NCBI GenBank assembly: GCA_000752995.2
Contig: LM994635.1
Location: forward strand, 523,873-565,230
Reading direction: 5' to 3'
Origin: Haemophilus massiliensis
Lineage (GTDB): Bacteria > Pseudomonadota > Gammaproteobacteria > Enterobacterales > Pasteurellaceae
Length of the DNA: 41,358 bases
The translations under genes were made by a program, and so were the position numbers. Below, in pieces: positions 8,043 through 15,152 of the stretch (positions within the stretch are counted from its first letter, which is position 1; each line of letters begins with the position of its first letter). A model generated the notes under the pieces. That model was given only the letters and a program-made list of their open reading frames with translations, made no database searches and was not told the DNA's origin.

Positions 8043-8633
8043 TCATATATTAAACTCGGTTTTTCTATCTATTTTACCTTCTACTTCATCCAAAACAACT
8101 CCAATATCCTCCCACACTTGTTTTATCGGAATGGGTAAATTTTGTGCAAAATAGTAATGAGCAGTTTTTAATATTATGGTCGCTAATATTTCGCCTTGAT
8201 AATCCAGATTTTTATTCGGAAACCTTTGTTGTTGGTAGTGGATGAAATTTTGCTTAATCATCAAAAACATATCATCCCAAAGGTGGTGACGTTTAGTTTT
8301 TACTTTCCACAGTGCCAAAATTAACTCTCGTTGCTCATAAAGTGTAGGAATGACTTCGTTGGTGAATGTTGAAATATTTTGGTTGCCTGAAAGTCGATCT
8401 ATCAAAATTGTCTGATATTTAGCCTTAAAATCCGCAATCATTGCCCCTACTAAGTCGCTTTTACCTGAATAATATTTGTAAAAAGTGGCACGATTGACCA
8501 TTGCCGTGTCGCAAATATCTTGCACGGCGATTTTGTCAAATTCTTGATTTTTCAACACTTCAATCAAAGCATTTCTAATCATTTTGTGCGTGCGGATAAC
8601 ACGTAAGTCTTGTTTTTCGGTTTCGGATAGCAT
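8043..8633 (-). CDS. TetR/AcrR-family transcriptional regulator
   Basis: One-component repressor of 196 residues. The N-terminal helix-turn-helix is clear (KIAVQDICDTAMVNRATFYKYYSGKSDLV, about residues 33-62, split here by domain and not one motif). The C-terminal ligand domain is divergent, of the type seen in DhaS-like regulators, with HHLWDDMFLMIKQNF and ILKTAHYYFAQNL. It is divergent from the truncated AttH-like gene (8787) and the HXXEE gene, which are its probable targets. The 150-base divergent gap contains a 14-base palindrome (8726-8739). The start ATG at 8631-8633 leaves the HTH at a normal distance. Confidence 0.88.
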   Translation of the reverse strand: MLSETEKQDLRVIRTHKMIRNALIEVLKNQEFDKIAVQDICDTAMVNRATFYKYYSGKSDLVGAMIADFKAKYQTILIDRLSGNQNISTFTNEVIPTLYEQRELILALWKVKTKRHHLWDDMFLMIKQNFIHYQQQRFPNKNLDYQGEILATIILKTAHYYFAQNLPIPIKQVWEDIGVVLDEVEGKIDRKTEFNI

Positions 8634-8725
8634 AACAATTTTGCCTTGTTTTGGAATTTTAACAATACAAATTTTGAATTTTGTGCAGTTATCTTAGCAG
8701 ATAGTTGTAATTTTGACGGTATTTT

Positions 8726-8739
8726 TTGTTTAAAAACAA
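8726..8739. promoter_or_regulatory. Palindrome TTGTTTAAAAACAA, possible TetR operator
   Basis: A perfect 6-2-6 palindrome in the divergent gap between the TetR gene and the 8787 gene. TetR operators are usually longer, and AT-rich palindromes occur by chance, so this is only a candidate. Confidence 0.3.
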
Positions 8740-8786
8740 GCGATAAAATAACCGCACTATTAACAAATAAGGTAAGGCGTGTTTTT

Positions 8787-9050
8787 ATGAAACGCAAAAC
8801 TGATGTTGCAAATTTAGGTCTACCTGTTTTTGCCGAGCCGAAAAAAGATTTGATTGGTAAACCGAATGTGTCTACCGATTCTTGGTACGTGTTGTGCAAT
8901 TTTCCGCACGAAGGACGTGACATTGGCTTTGAATGGCATCAAGCCATCTTTACCGAACACGGTCAAAAAGTTTCTGCCACCGAATTTTTGTTAATGGACG
9001 CGAGCCGTCAAATTTGGTTGGATAAGGGATCAACCGACCGCACTTTATAA
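8787..9050 (+). pseudogene. Truncated N-terminus of an AttH/lipocalin-like protein
   Basis: The ATG at 8787 with AAGG upstream opens an 87-codon frame containing NLGLPVFAEPKKDLIGKPN, DSWYVLCNF, GRDIGFEWHQAIF and ATEFLLMDASRQIWLDK. The SWYV...GFEWHQ...EFLLMD pattern resembles the start of AttH/CrtC-type lipocalin-fold proteins of 330-370 residues, so only about a quarter is left. The frame stops immediately after a complete uptake signal (9037-9045), which suggests the junction arose by recombination at or near that signal. Short frames that begin upstream of 8787 have no ribosome site. The family call is tentative; the truncation relative to any such family is clear. Confidence 0.5.
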
Positions 9051-9141
9051 ATGCATTTGGTTGATCAAACGCTACCCGAAATAACGGTCAGTTTTTCCCA
9101 AAAATTTACAAAACTCAACCGCTTAACTTAAAGAGAAAACA

Positions 9142-9804
9142 ATGAAAAAATTATTTAATTTCTACCGCAACAACTGGTTTCGCCTAACCTTTCCAACCTT
9201 TATCGCGATATCGTTTTATATGATTTTTTGGGGTGCGCATTCGCTGTCCGCCATTCAAATTATTCTCACGGCAAGTTTTATGGCACTCTTAATTCATCAA
9301 TTTGAAGAATACGTTTTGCCTGGCGGCGCGCCTGTGATTATCAACTTGGCGACCTTTAACGAACAAGAAAATTTTCTGCGTTATCCAGGCAATATGCACT
9401 CGTCAATGTGGGTGAATACGCTGGCACATATAGCCTATATCGTGGCGATTTTCCACCCTGAATGGACGTGGCTCGGCATTGGTACGATGTGCTTTAACCT
9501 GTTTCAGTTTGTCGGACACGGCATTCAAATGAATAAAGCCCTGAAAACGTGGTACAACCCAGGACTTGCGTCCGTGATTTTCCTGTTTATCCCGATTTCG
9601 CTCTATTACTTTTATTTTGTGTCGCAAAATGATTTGGTGTCAGGTTGGCACTGGGCGGCTGGCATCGGCGGCTTTATCGGTTTGCTGTTGGTGACTACGA
9701 TTGCGCCTGTGCAAATCTTAAAAGACAAAAACACACCGTATCCAATTACGGATGAACAGTTTGAGAAATTTAAGAAGATTACGGCGTTGTGTAGAATTAA
9801 ATAA
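9142..9804 (+). CDS. HXXEE-domain membrane protein
   Basis: Small integral membrane protein of 220 residues with about six hydrophobic segments. The name-giving motif is HQFEE (His52-Glu56, in ALLIHQFEEYVLPGG), followed by SSMWVNTLAHIAYIV and FVGHGIQMN, where further conserved polar residues sit within membrane segments. The cytosolic tail ends with the YPITDEQFEKFKKI pattern. The biochemical role of HXXEE proteins is not established; an intramembrane metal or hydrolytic site is often suspected. It starts with a good site (AAAGAGAAAACA-ATG). It lies in the same direction as the truncated AttH-like gene and ahead of a truncated second HXXEE copy, probably all under the TetR regulator. Confidence 0.8.
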   Translation: MKKLFNFYRNNWFRLTFPTFIAISFYMIFWGAHSLSAIQIILTASFMALLIHQFEEYVLPGGAPVIINLATFNEQENFLRYPGNMHSSMWVNTLAHIAYIVAIFHPEWTWLGIGTMCFNLFQFVGHGIQMNKALKTWYNPGLASVIFLFIPISLYYFYFVSQNDLVSGWHWAAGIGGFIGLLLVTTIAPVQILKDKNTPYPITDEQFEKFKKITALCRIK

Positions 9805-9970
9805 ACGGTAGGATTTTTGGGAGAATTTGCAAAATCGCCCCAAAATTCGACCGCACTTTAGGGCTAATTCTCTTCTCACAAATCTCTCGCCACTTTTGCA
9901 GCGTGTCAGCAAGGGTGGATTGGGGGATAAATCGGGCAAAACGTTCTACGTTTGCGATGAAAAACAGTCC
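9797..9970 (-). pseudogene. Possible 3' fragment of an unidentified minus-strand gene
   Basis: The minus strand reads 57 clean, coding-like codons ending at TAA 9797-9799: GLFFIANVERFARFIPQ, STLADTLQKWREICEKRIS, then a stretch encoded by an uptake signal (SPKVRSNFG) and a hydrophobic end. The stop overlaps the end of the convergent HXXEE gene. There is a stop codon just upstream, so no start remains. I do not recognise the protein, and it may be chance. Confidence 0.35.
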
Positions 9971-10011
9971 GCAACCGGACCGCTATCCGCTTAACCAGAT
10001 GTCAGCCTTGT

Positions 10012-10203
10012 GGATTAACAACGCACAATCTCGCCACTTGGTTGGATTATGTGATCGGCACAATTCTAATGATTGCGTGGTACGGCGGTGTGGTGCGTGT
10101 GTTGATTCCAAAAATCTGGCAGCGTTTGGATTCGCCGTATCCATTCTCGGAAGAAGAAATGAAACGGTTTGATACCTTATATCCACATTTGGCAGGCAAG
10201 TAG
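10012..10203 (+). pseudogene. C-terminal relic of a second HXXEE-family protein
   Basis: The frame ending at TAG 10201-10203 reads ATWLDYVIGTILMIAWYGG, then RVLIPKIWQRLDSPYPFSEEE and MKRFDTLYPHLAGK. The SPYPFSEEEMKRFDTL tail aligns with TPYPITDEQFEKFKKI of the intact HXXEE gene, and the hydrophobic stretch matches its last membrane segment. Everything before about 10012 is missing or replaced by unrelated sequence. It looks like the remains of a tandem paralogue. The terminator at 10278 was probably its own. Confidence 0.65.
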
Positions 10204-10277
10204 TCTGTTTTAACTTTGCTCCCAATTAACGCAAAGTGATGAAATGATTATTTCCAAAAACGCAAAAATACTTTTCA

Positions 10278-10307
10278 AAAACAGGGCTTTTTCGCTCTGT
10301 TTTTTTC
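10278..10307 (+). terminator. Terminator after the HXXEE relic
   Basis: Stem AAAACAGGGC / GCTCTGTTTT (one G-T wobble) with a 6-base loop, running into TTTTTTT. Confidence 0.75.
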
Positions 10308-10347
10308 TTTAAAATAAGCCTATCAAATTTTAGAACAAGGAAAAACA

Positions 10348-11132
10348 ATGAAAAAAATACCCGCACTTTTTGTCGGTCACGGCAACCCGATGAACGCCAT
10401 TATGCCGCACAATCCGTTCAATCAAGGCTTTGCCGAAATAACGCAAGCCTTTGAAAAACCAAAACTTATTTTTTGTATTTCCGCCCATTGGTACAGCAGC
10501 AAATTGCAAGTAATGGGAGCAGAAAATCCGCCGATGATTTATGATTTTTACGGCTTTCCCGATGAACTCAGCCAAGTGGTTTACCCCGCCAAAGGTAGCC
10601 CCGAATTTGCTCGTCAGTTGCAGGCGTTGCTTGCCCCTGAGCCTGTGCATTTCAATGCCGAGCGTGGCTTTGATCATGGGGCGTGGGCGGCGCTGAAACA
10701 TCTCTACCCTGATGCCGATATTCCTGTGGTGCAGCTCAGTCTTGACCGCACCAAACCGCTGGAATGGCACTACAATTTAGCAAAAAATTGCAGCCGCTGC
10801 GTGAACAAGGTGTGCTAATTTTGGGCAGCGGCGACATCGTCCACAATCTGCGAGCAATGGATTGGGCGAACGCCGACACCATTGGGGCAGGTTACGATTG
10901 GGCATTTGCCTTCCGTGACCAAATCAACCAAGCAATCAGCGAAAACAACACCCAAGCCCTTGTGCATATTGAACAATTCGGCGAAACCGCCGAGCTTTCC
11001 GTGCCAACGCCCGACCACTATCTACCGCTGCTTTATGTAATGGCATTGCGTGAGAAAGATGACAAAATCACTTTTTTCAACGATGAATTAGTTGGTGGAT
11101 CGATTAGTATGACATCGGTGCTGGTGGGGTGA
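10348..11132 (+). pseudogene. ygiD: ygiD-type extradiol dioxygenase, frameshifted at an A run
   Basis: LigB/YgiD family of class III extradiol ring-cleavage dioxygenases (4,5-DOPA dioxygenase type), which use non-haem metal bound by His residues. Frame 1 (from ATG 10348) gives FVGHGNPMNA, ISAHWYS and GFDHGAWAALKHLYP up to YNLAKN, then runs into a stop at 10816-10818. The -1 frame continues the family sequence (KLQPLREQGVLILGSG, DHYLPLLYV, GSISMTSV) to 11132. Together they make about 261 residues, the normal size. The break is at six A residues (10782-10787); one more A would restore the frame. The 0-frame codons there are GCA AAA AAT, which also form the heptamer A AAA AAU, so -1 ribosomal frameshifting is a conceivable alternative to loss of function or a sequencing error. 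Confidence 0.85.
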
Positions 11133-11157
11133 TTTCGTTGCAAATATTTCATTAAAT

Positions 11158-11194
11158 ACAAGCGGTCATTTTTTTAGAAAATCTGACCGCTTGT
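11158..11194. repeat. Inverted pair of Apl-type uptake signals (ACAAGCGGT)
   Basis: ACAAGCGGTCA and TGACCGCTTGT form a perfect 11-bp inverted repeat with a 15-base loop. ACAAGCGGT is the uptake signal core of the Actinobacillus pleuropneumoniae/Mannheimia haemolytica/H. ducreyi branch. All other uptake signals I found in the window have the Haemophilus core. As with Haemophilus-type pairs it sits at gene ends, here ygiD and the CDF relic. Confidence 0.85.
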
Positions 11195-11197
11195 AAC

Positions 11198-11526
11198 TTA
11201 ATGCGAATGCCCACAACCGTGTGGGATCTTTTCGTCTGTTTTTATCGCTCGCCACGCCTTTTTCGTCACCTCCCAAATAATCCAAATCGCGATAATCAGC
11301 AGTGATCCACCGTTTAACAACGCCAAATATCGGCGCCATTTTTCGCCCAAGTCAGTGTCAATAAAACAAGCCCCAAGCTCAAACTGTCGTTCAGCATATG
11401 CCCAGCGTCCGCCATTAACGCCAAGCTATTAAACGCCTTGCCTGCCACATATTCCACGCCCATAAAGAGCGAAATTAAGCCAAAATTTGCCCAAATTGCC
11501 CGTTGATTTTTGCTTGATTGTGCCAT
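11198..11526 (-). pseudogene. Relic of a CDF-family cation exporter (ZitB/CzcD-like)
   Basis: The start is intact (GAGGAATAAAAA-ATG, 11524-11526), and the first 65 residues carry TM1 and TM2 with the CDF signature NSLALMADAGHMLNDS (Asp/His/Asp metal site). After TWAKNGAD the frame shifts by one base. In the next frame ALLNGGSLLIIAIWIIWEV (TM3-like) leads to a His-rich end PHGCGHSH and stop 11198-11200. The TM2-TM3 linker and TM4 onwards are missing, so about 110 of 300 residues remain. A MerR-type promoter lies directly in front, and a decayed merR is divergent. Confidence 0.75.
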
Positions 11527-11557
11527 TTTTTATTCCTCAAATTCTTACATTGTGGCT

Positions 11558-11588
11558 AGAATAAAGGCTGTATCCACTACAAGCTCAA
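11558..11588 (-). promoter_or_regulatory. MerR-type promoter with 19-bp spacer
   Basis: On the minus strand, -35 TTGAGC (11583-11588), a 19-base spacer containing the dyad CTTGTAGTGGATACAG, and -10 TATTCT (11558-11563). A 19-20 base spacer with an internal dyad is the hallmark of promoters activated by MerR proteins through DNA untwisting. It points at the CDF relic and shares the gap with merR, as in intact metal-export pairs. Confidence 0.7.
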
Positions 11589-11596
11589 GTTTTTTT

Positions 11597-11890
11597 ATAC
11601 TTACACGAGGAAAATTAGCCCAACAAACGGGATTGAACGCGGAAACTTTGCGTTACTATGAAAAAATCGGCATTTTAGCCCCGCCTGCACAGGGCGAAAA
11701 TGGCTATCGTTTATACAACTCATCCGCCATTGCACGGCTGGTATTTGTGAAAAAATACCGTGCATTGGGCTTTAGCATTGATGAAATTAAATCCATTTGG
11801 CATTGCAAGCAGACGAAAATAGCCCGTGCAACAATCTGCATTTACTGGTAGATAGGCATTCTGCGGCGAATAGAGCGTCCACGCAAGCAG
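11597..11890 (+). pseudogene. Relic of a MerR-family metal regulator
   Basis: The frame reads RGKLAQQTGLNAETLRYYEK, IGILAPP, ENGYRLYNSSAIARLVFVKK and LGFSIDEIKSI, a textbook MerR winged-helix domain. The start codon position holds ATA (11597-11599) with no ribosome site. Near 11797 the frame shifts; the next frame gives LALQADENSPCNNLHLLVD, the start of the dimerisation helix with a potential metal-binding Cys, then decays. It is divergent from the CDF relic, the usual arrangement for metal-responsive pairs. Read through, its second frame fuses to the hydroquinone reductase relic. Confidence 0.75.
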
Positions 11891-11916
11891 GCTCGCACTT
11901 GATGATCGCCGTATTA

Positions 11917-12093
11917 TATGATGGAATTATCACAATTCAGATGACACAATGGTTAAATAATAATGTAATAGGCAAGGCGTATGCTGTCGGTTTTACTAAT
12001 AATCAGGAGAAATATAAACATTTATCTGGTGAGTAATTAGACAAGTGTTCAGCTCATCAACGTTATTTATTTGGCAAACGAAAACGGAATCTA
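11917..12093 (+). pseudogene. Relic of a second glutathionyl-hydroquinone reductase
   Basis: MTQWLNNNVIGKAYAVGFTNN aligns with MTEWLNTNVTGKVYTVGFAKS of the gene at 5956. After a frameshift, SAHQRYLFGKR aligns with SQSYLFGEQ, at roughly the right spacing. The DNA is AT-richer than the intact gene, so it is a diverged paralogue or a foreign copy, not a recent duplicate. It is joined upstream to the merR relic and peters out before the hemA terminator. Confidence 0.65.
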
Positions 12094-12103
12094 GTTATAA
12101 ACG

Positions 12104-12130
12104 AAAGTGCGGTGAAAATGACCGCACTTT
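12104..12130 (-). terminator. Uptake-signal pair acting as terminator behind hemA
   Basis: AAAGTGCGGT / ACCGCACTTT with a 7-base loop, 19 bases beyond the hemA stop. Closely spaced inverted uptake signals at gene ends are known to serve as terminators in this family. The T run is short in both directions (TTTT on plus), so efficiency is uncertain. Confidence 0.6.
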
Positions 12131-12148
12131 TATAATGTTCTGTTATCT

Positions 12149-13456
12149 TCATTCTTCCGAAGTGGAGCCGATACTGTCGGAGAATGCCTGTAAGCCTTGC
12201 GCGTTACCGGATTTCACCATAGTCTGCATTGCGCGGGTCGGTTGATGAATCAGTTTGTTGGTCAGTTTATAGCTTAATTCCTGCAATATCTGCTCGGCAT
12301 TTTCACCCTGTCGTAGCGATAACAGCGCTCTTTCCAACAATGCCTGACGGGTTTGTTCGGCATCGTCACGGTAAGCGCGAATCAAACCGGAAAACTGATG
12401 TACCTTAAGCCATTGATAAAAAGCTTGATTTTCCTGCCGGATAATCGCCGCTGCCTGCGTTGAAGCCTGTTCTCTGCGATTTACGTTACGTTGAATAATA
12501 TGTTGCAAGTCATCCACCGTGTAATGATAAACACTTTCCAGTTCGCCGACGCTTTCCTCGACATCGCGCGGCACGGCAATATCCACAATCAACATCGGTT
12601 GATGATGCCTTTTCTGTTGCGCCAACCGAACCATCTCCCGTGTAATCAGCACCTGCTGGCTGCCGGTTGAGCTGATAATAATGTCCGCCTGCTCCACACC
12701 TTGCTGCAAGTCATTCAGCGATAGGATGCAAATATGCTGATCCGCATCCAGCTTTTCAACCAGCGCCTGTGCACGAGCCAATGTGCGATTGGCAATGGTC
12801 AAGCTTTTCACCCCATGGCGCAATAAATGGCGGCTAACCAGTTCGATGGTTTCTCCGGCGCCGACCAAAAGAATATTCAGCTTGTGCAGGCTGTCAAAAA
12901 TCTGGCGCGCCAAGGTACAGGCGGTATAGGCGACGGATACCGCATTTTCGCCGATATCGGTTTCCGTGCGCACTCGTTTGGCGGCGGCAAAGGTTTTCTG
13001 AAACAAGCGTGAAAACTCACCGGAAACGGCGCTTCCGTGTCGCTGATAAAACTGTTCGCTGATTTGATAGGCTTGTTTCACTTGGCCTAAAATTTGCGGC
13101 TCGCCCAGTATTAACGAATCCAGTCCGCAGGCAACGCGCATTAAATGTTCGGTTGCCTGCTGATTTTGTGCCGAATAAAGATAATCACTCAGCGCGTCAA
13201 TGCTTAACTGATGTACGTCGGCAAACCAACTTATACAGCGTTGCAGCCAATGGTCGGTGTCCTGTGGCGGGATCTGTTTATTGTGAAAATACACTTCCGT
13301 ACGGTTACATGTGGAGAGAATCACCGCACTGTCCGCCAGTGCGGATTGGCTGAGTTGGCGTAACGCCAAAAGTCGCTTTTCTTCAGAAAAAGCGACTTTT
13401 TCACGCAATGCCACGGAAGCGGTTTTATGGTTAATACCTAACACAAGAATTGTCAT
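12149..13456 (-). CDS. hemA: Glutamyl-tRNA reductase
   Basis: Reduces glutamyl-tRNA to glutamate-1-semialdehyde with NADPH, the committed step of tetrapyrrole synthesis by the C5 route. The catalytic domain has [14 protein letters not shown] and the nucleophile Cys50 in [11 protein letters not shown], and [11 protein letters not shown] follows. The NADPH domain has [16 protein letters not shown] and STGSQQVLI, and the C-terminal dimerisation helices close the 435 residues. I place the start at ATG 13454-13456 ([11 protein letters not shown]). A GTG 24 bases upstream is in frame, but it lies inside an uptake signal and has no ribosome site. An intact hemA means the organism probably makes its own haem. 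Confidence 0.96.
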   Translation of the reverse strand: MTILVLGINHKTASVALREKVAFSEEKRLLALRQLSQSALADSAVILSTCNRTEVYFHNKQIPPQDTDHWLQRCISWFADVHQLSIDALSDYLYSAQNQQATEHLMRVACGLDSLILGEPQILGQVKQAYQISEQFYQRHGSAVSGEFSRLFQKTFAAAKRVRTETDIGENAVSVAYTACTLARQIFDSLHKLNILLVGAGETIELVSRHLLRHGVKSLTIANRTLARAQALVEKLDADQHICILSLNDLQQGVEQADIIISSTGSQQVLITREMVRLAQQKRHHQPMLIVDIAVPRDVEESVGELESVYHYTVDDLQHIIQRNVNRREQASTQAAAIIRQENQAFYQWLKVHQFSGLIRAYRDDAEQTRQALLERALLSLRQGENAEQILQELSYKLTNKLIHQPTRAMQTMVKSGNAQGLQAFSDSIGSTSEE

Positions 13457-13598
13457 AAACTCGTTGAAAACTGACCGCACTTTGCGCTCAATATCCCCAC
13501 ATTCTCAAAACAGAAAAATAAAGCCTTGTCATTTTAAGCAATTATGTTCACTGTAGCAAATCAGATTCTCTATTTTTATTCAGAATAACCTAATTTGA

Positions 13599-14300
13599 TT
13601 AGAAATTATCTTTTGCCTGACGCAACGCCGTAAATTCAGCCGGCGTTTTTGCCTGTAAAAACGGATTAATAGATTTCTCAAATCCTAATGTAGTCGGCAC
13701 GCTGGGTTTGTTCGCAGCCCGCCATCCTTTCACTTGTTCTAAATAGCGACGCATGACCGCTGGATTATGTGCGACGGTCGCGGCAAAAGCCAGATTGCTC
13801 AACGTATATTCATGCGCCGGGCAAACAATCGTCTCATCAGGCAGCGCTTTCAGCCGCTGGAGCGACTCGAACATTTGCCGATAATCACCGGTGAACACTC
13901 TACCGCAACCGGCGGAAAACAAACAATCGCCGCAAAATAAATGCCCGTCAATTAGAAAGCTGACATGTTGCGCGGTATGTCCGCCGCTGGGCAGCACCGT
14001 GATCCGATAATGCGCAGTGACAATCTCTCCCTCGCTTACAAGCTGTGTGGCGCCTTTGTCGGCAGTTTCCGGCGGGCCAAATACCGGCACCTGCGGATAA
14101 GCGCGTTTAAACGCGCCCACACCGCAGACATGATCATCGTGCTTATGCGTCAACAGCAATGCCTCCACCTCCAGTTTATGCCGGGTTAAAAAGCGAAACA
14201 AATTCTCGGTTTCCGGAAGGTCGATCACAATTACGGGCAAATTTTCTCGTCCGTAAACCCAAATATAGTTATCATGAAGGGCAGGAATCGGAAATAACAT
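13599..14300 (-). CDS. gloB: Hydroxyacylglutathione hydrolase (glyoxalase II)
   Basis: Hydrolyses S-lactoylglutathione to D-lactate and glutathione, completing methylglyoxal detoxification. Metallo-beta-lactamase fold: the binuclear site is visible as THKHDDH (His52, His54, Asp56, His57), [17 protein letters not shown] and CPAHEYT, and the C-terminal domain includes the [12 protein letters not shown] region. The start is ATG 14298-14300 ([14 protein letters not shown]), 233 residues, with GAGG 8 bases before it; longer frames upstream lack this. Only 22 bases separate it from the divergent methyltransferase start, so each leader must lie within the other gene. Confidence 0.95.
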   Translation of the reverse strand: MLFPIPALHDNYIWVYGRENLPVIVIDLPETENLFRFLTRHKLEVEALLLTHKHDDHVCGVGAFKRAYPQVPVFGPPETADKGATQLVSEGEIVTAHYRITVLPSGGHTAQHVSFLIDGHLFCGDCLFSAGCGRVFTGDYRQMFESLQRLKALPDETIVCPAHEYTLSNLAFAATVAHNPAVMRRYLEQVKGWRAANKPSVPTTLGFEKSINPFLQAKTPAEFTALRQAKDNF

Positions 14301-14308
14301 GCAATTAT

Positions 14309-14316
14309 CCTCGAGG
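14309..14316. promoter_or_regulatory. Palindromic CCTCGAGG serving as ribosome site on both strands
   Basis: This self-complementary octamer presents GAGG 8 bases before the gloB ATG on the minus strand and GAGG 6 bases before the methyltransferase ATG (14323) on the plus strand. One 8-bp element therefore supplies both Shine-Dalgarno sequences of a divergent pair. Confidence 0.75.
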
Positions 14317-14322
14317 TTAATA

Positions 14323-15036
14323 ATGAAATGGAACGCAAAATCCTCCAGCGCTTTCAATCAGCCTACCAGTTGGCAGCAGTTGCAGCGCGGCAGTCTGTAT
14401 TGTAATGCACTTAACCGCTATTTTACCAACTGGTTGCCGAAAATTCTCGGTGATCATCTGTTAAAAATCGGCGGACTGAGCGGCGAAATTCATTGTGAGT
14501 TACCGCACTTGCACCAAATGATCGTATCGACAGAAATTGACGAAAATCTGACCGCACTTTTAACTGAAGATAATCTTTCGCTGATGCAAGCAAGTCTTCT
14601 AGAACTGCCTTTCGTTGAAGATTCAATCAACGCCTGCCTGCTGATCAATGTGTTAAATTTCAGTCAGGATCCGCACCAGATTCTGCGCGAAATCAACCGC
14701 GTACTCTGCGACGACGGCTATCTGTTCGTCTCACTTTTTAATCCGTTCAGCCGTCTATTGTTCAAGCGCACGCTCGGCATTACACCGCAACAGTCGTTTC
14801 CTTTCCGGCAATATCTGCTGTGCCGGGTGATCGATTGGCTGGAACTGCTGAATTTTGACATTCTGGCGCAGCAACATTTACCCCTGCACAATGAACACGG
14901 GCTGTTTTCGCCGTTAACCGTGATCTGCGCACAAAAACGGGTGTGTCCGCTCACGCTACAACCTCAAAAAATGCACTTCCGCGCCGCAGGCAATCTTGAA
15001 CCGGCCAACGCCTTTAAGCAGATTAAGGAAAATTAA
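14323..15036 (+). CDS. YafS-like SAM-dependent methyltransferase
   Basis: Class I methyltransferase fold of 237 residues: [19 protein letters not shown] at the N-terminus, a degenerate SAM site, [23 protein letters not shown] (the conserved D..E..LPF....D motif region), then [21 protein letters not shown], which is motif III. E. coli yafS also lies divergent from gloB, so position supports the name. The substrate is unknown. I use ATG 14323 (GAGGTTAATA-ATG); an upstream in-frame ATG at 14299 lies inside the gloB start and lacks a ribosome site. Two uptake signals (14502, 14551) lie within the coding sequence. Confidence 0.82.
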   Translation: MKWNAKSSSAFNQPTSWQQLQRGSLYCNALNRYFTNWLPKILGDHLLKIGGLSGEIHCELPHLHQMIVSTEIDENLTALLTEDNLSLMQASLLELPFVEDSINACLLINVLNFSQDPHQILREINRVLCDDGYLFVSLFNPFSRLLFKRTLGITPQQSFPFRQYLLCRVIDWLELLNFDILAQQHLPLHNEHGLFSPLTVICAQKRVCPLTLQPQKMHFRAAGNLEPANAFKQIKEN

Positions 15037-15152
15037 GCAAAGGCAACCAGGTTCAAAAACGGGCGTTAATCGGCACGCGACGGTATATTATGCTTGCCCG
15101 ATTAAGCAAACTCCCCTATTATGCTCCACTTTAATCCACAAGAGAGAACAGC

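Noticed and set aside
9903..10172. 89-codon plus-strand frame
   Set aside because: Out of frame with the HXXEE relic it overlaps and composed of unrelated patches.
12045..12245. 66-codon plus-strand frame
   Set aside because: Runs through the uptake-signal terminator and the 3' end of hemA; no family resemblance.
13457..13480. Upstream GTG start for hemA
   Set aside because: The GTG belongs to an uptake signal and has no Shine-Dalgarno; the ATG at 13456 gives the conserved [12 protein letters not shown]-terminus.
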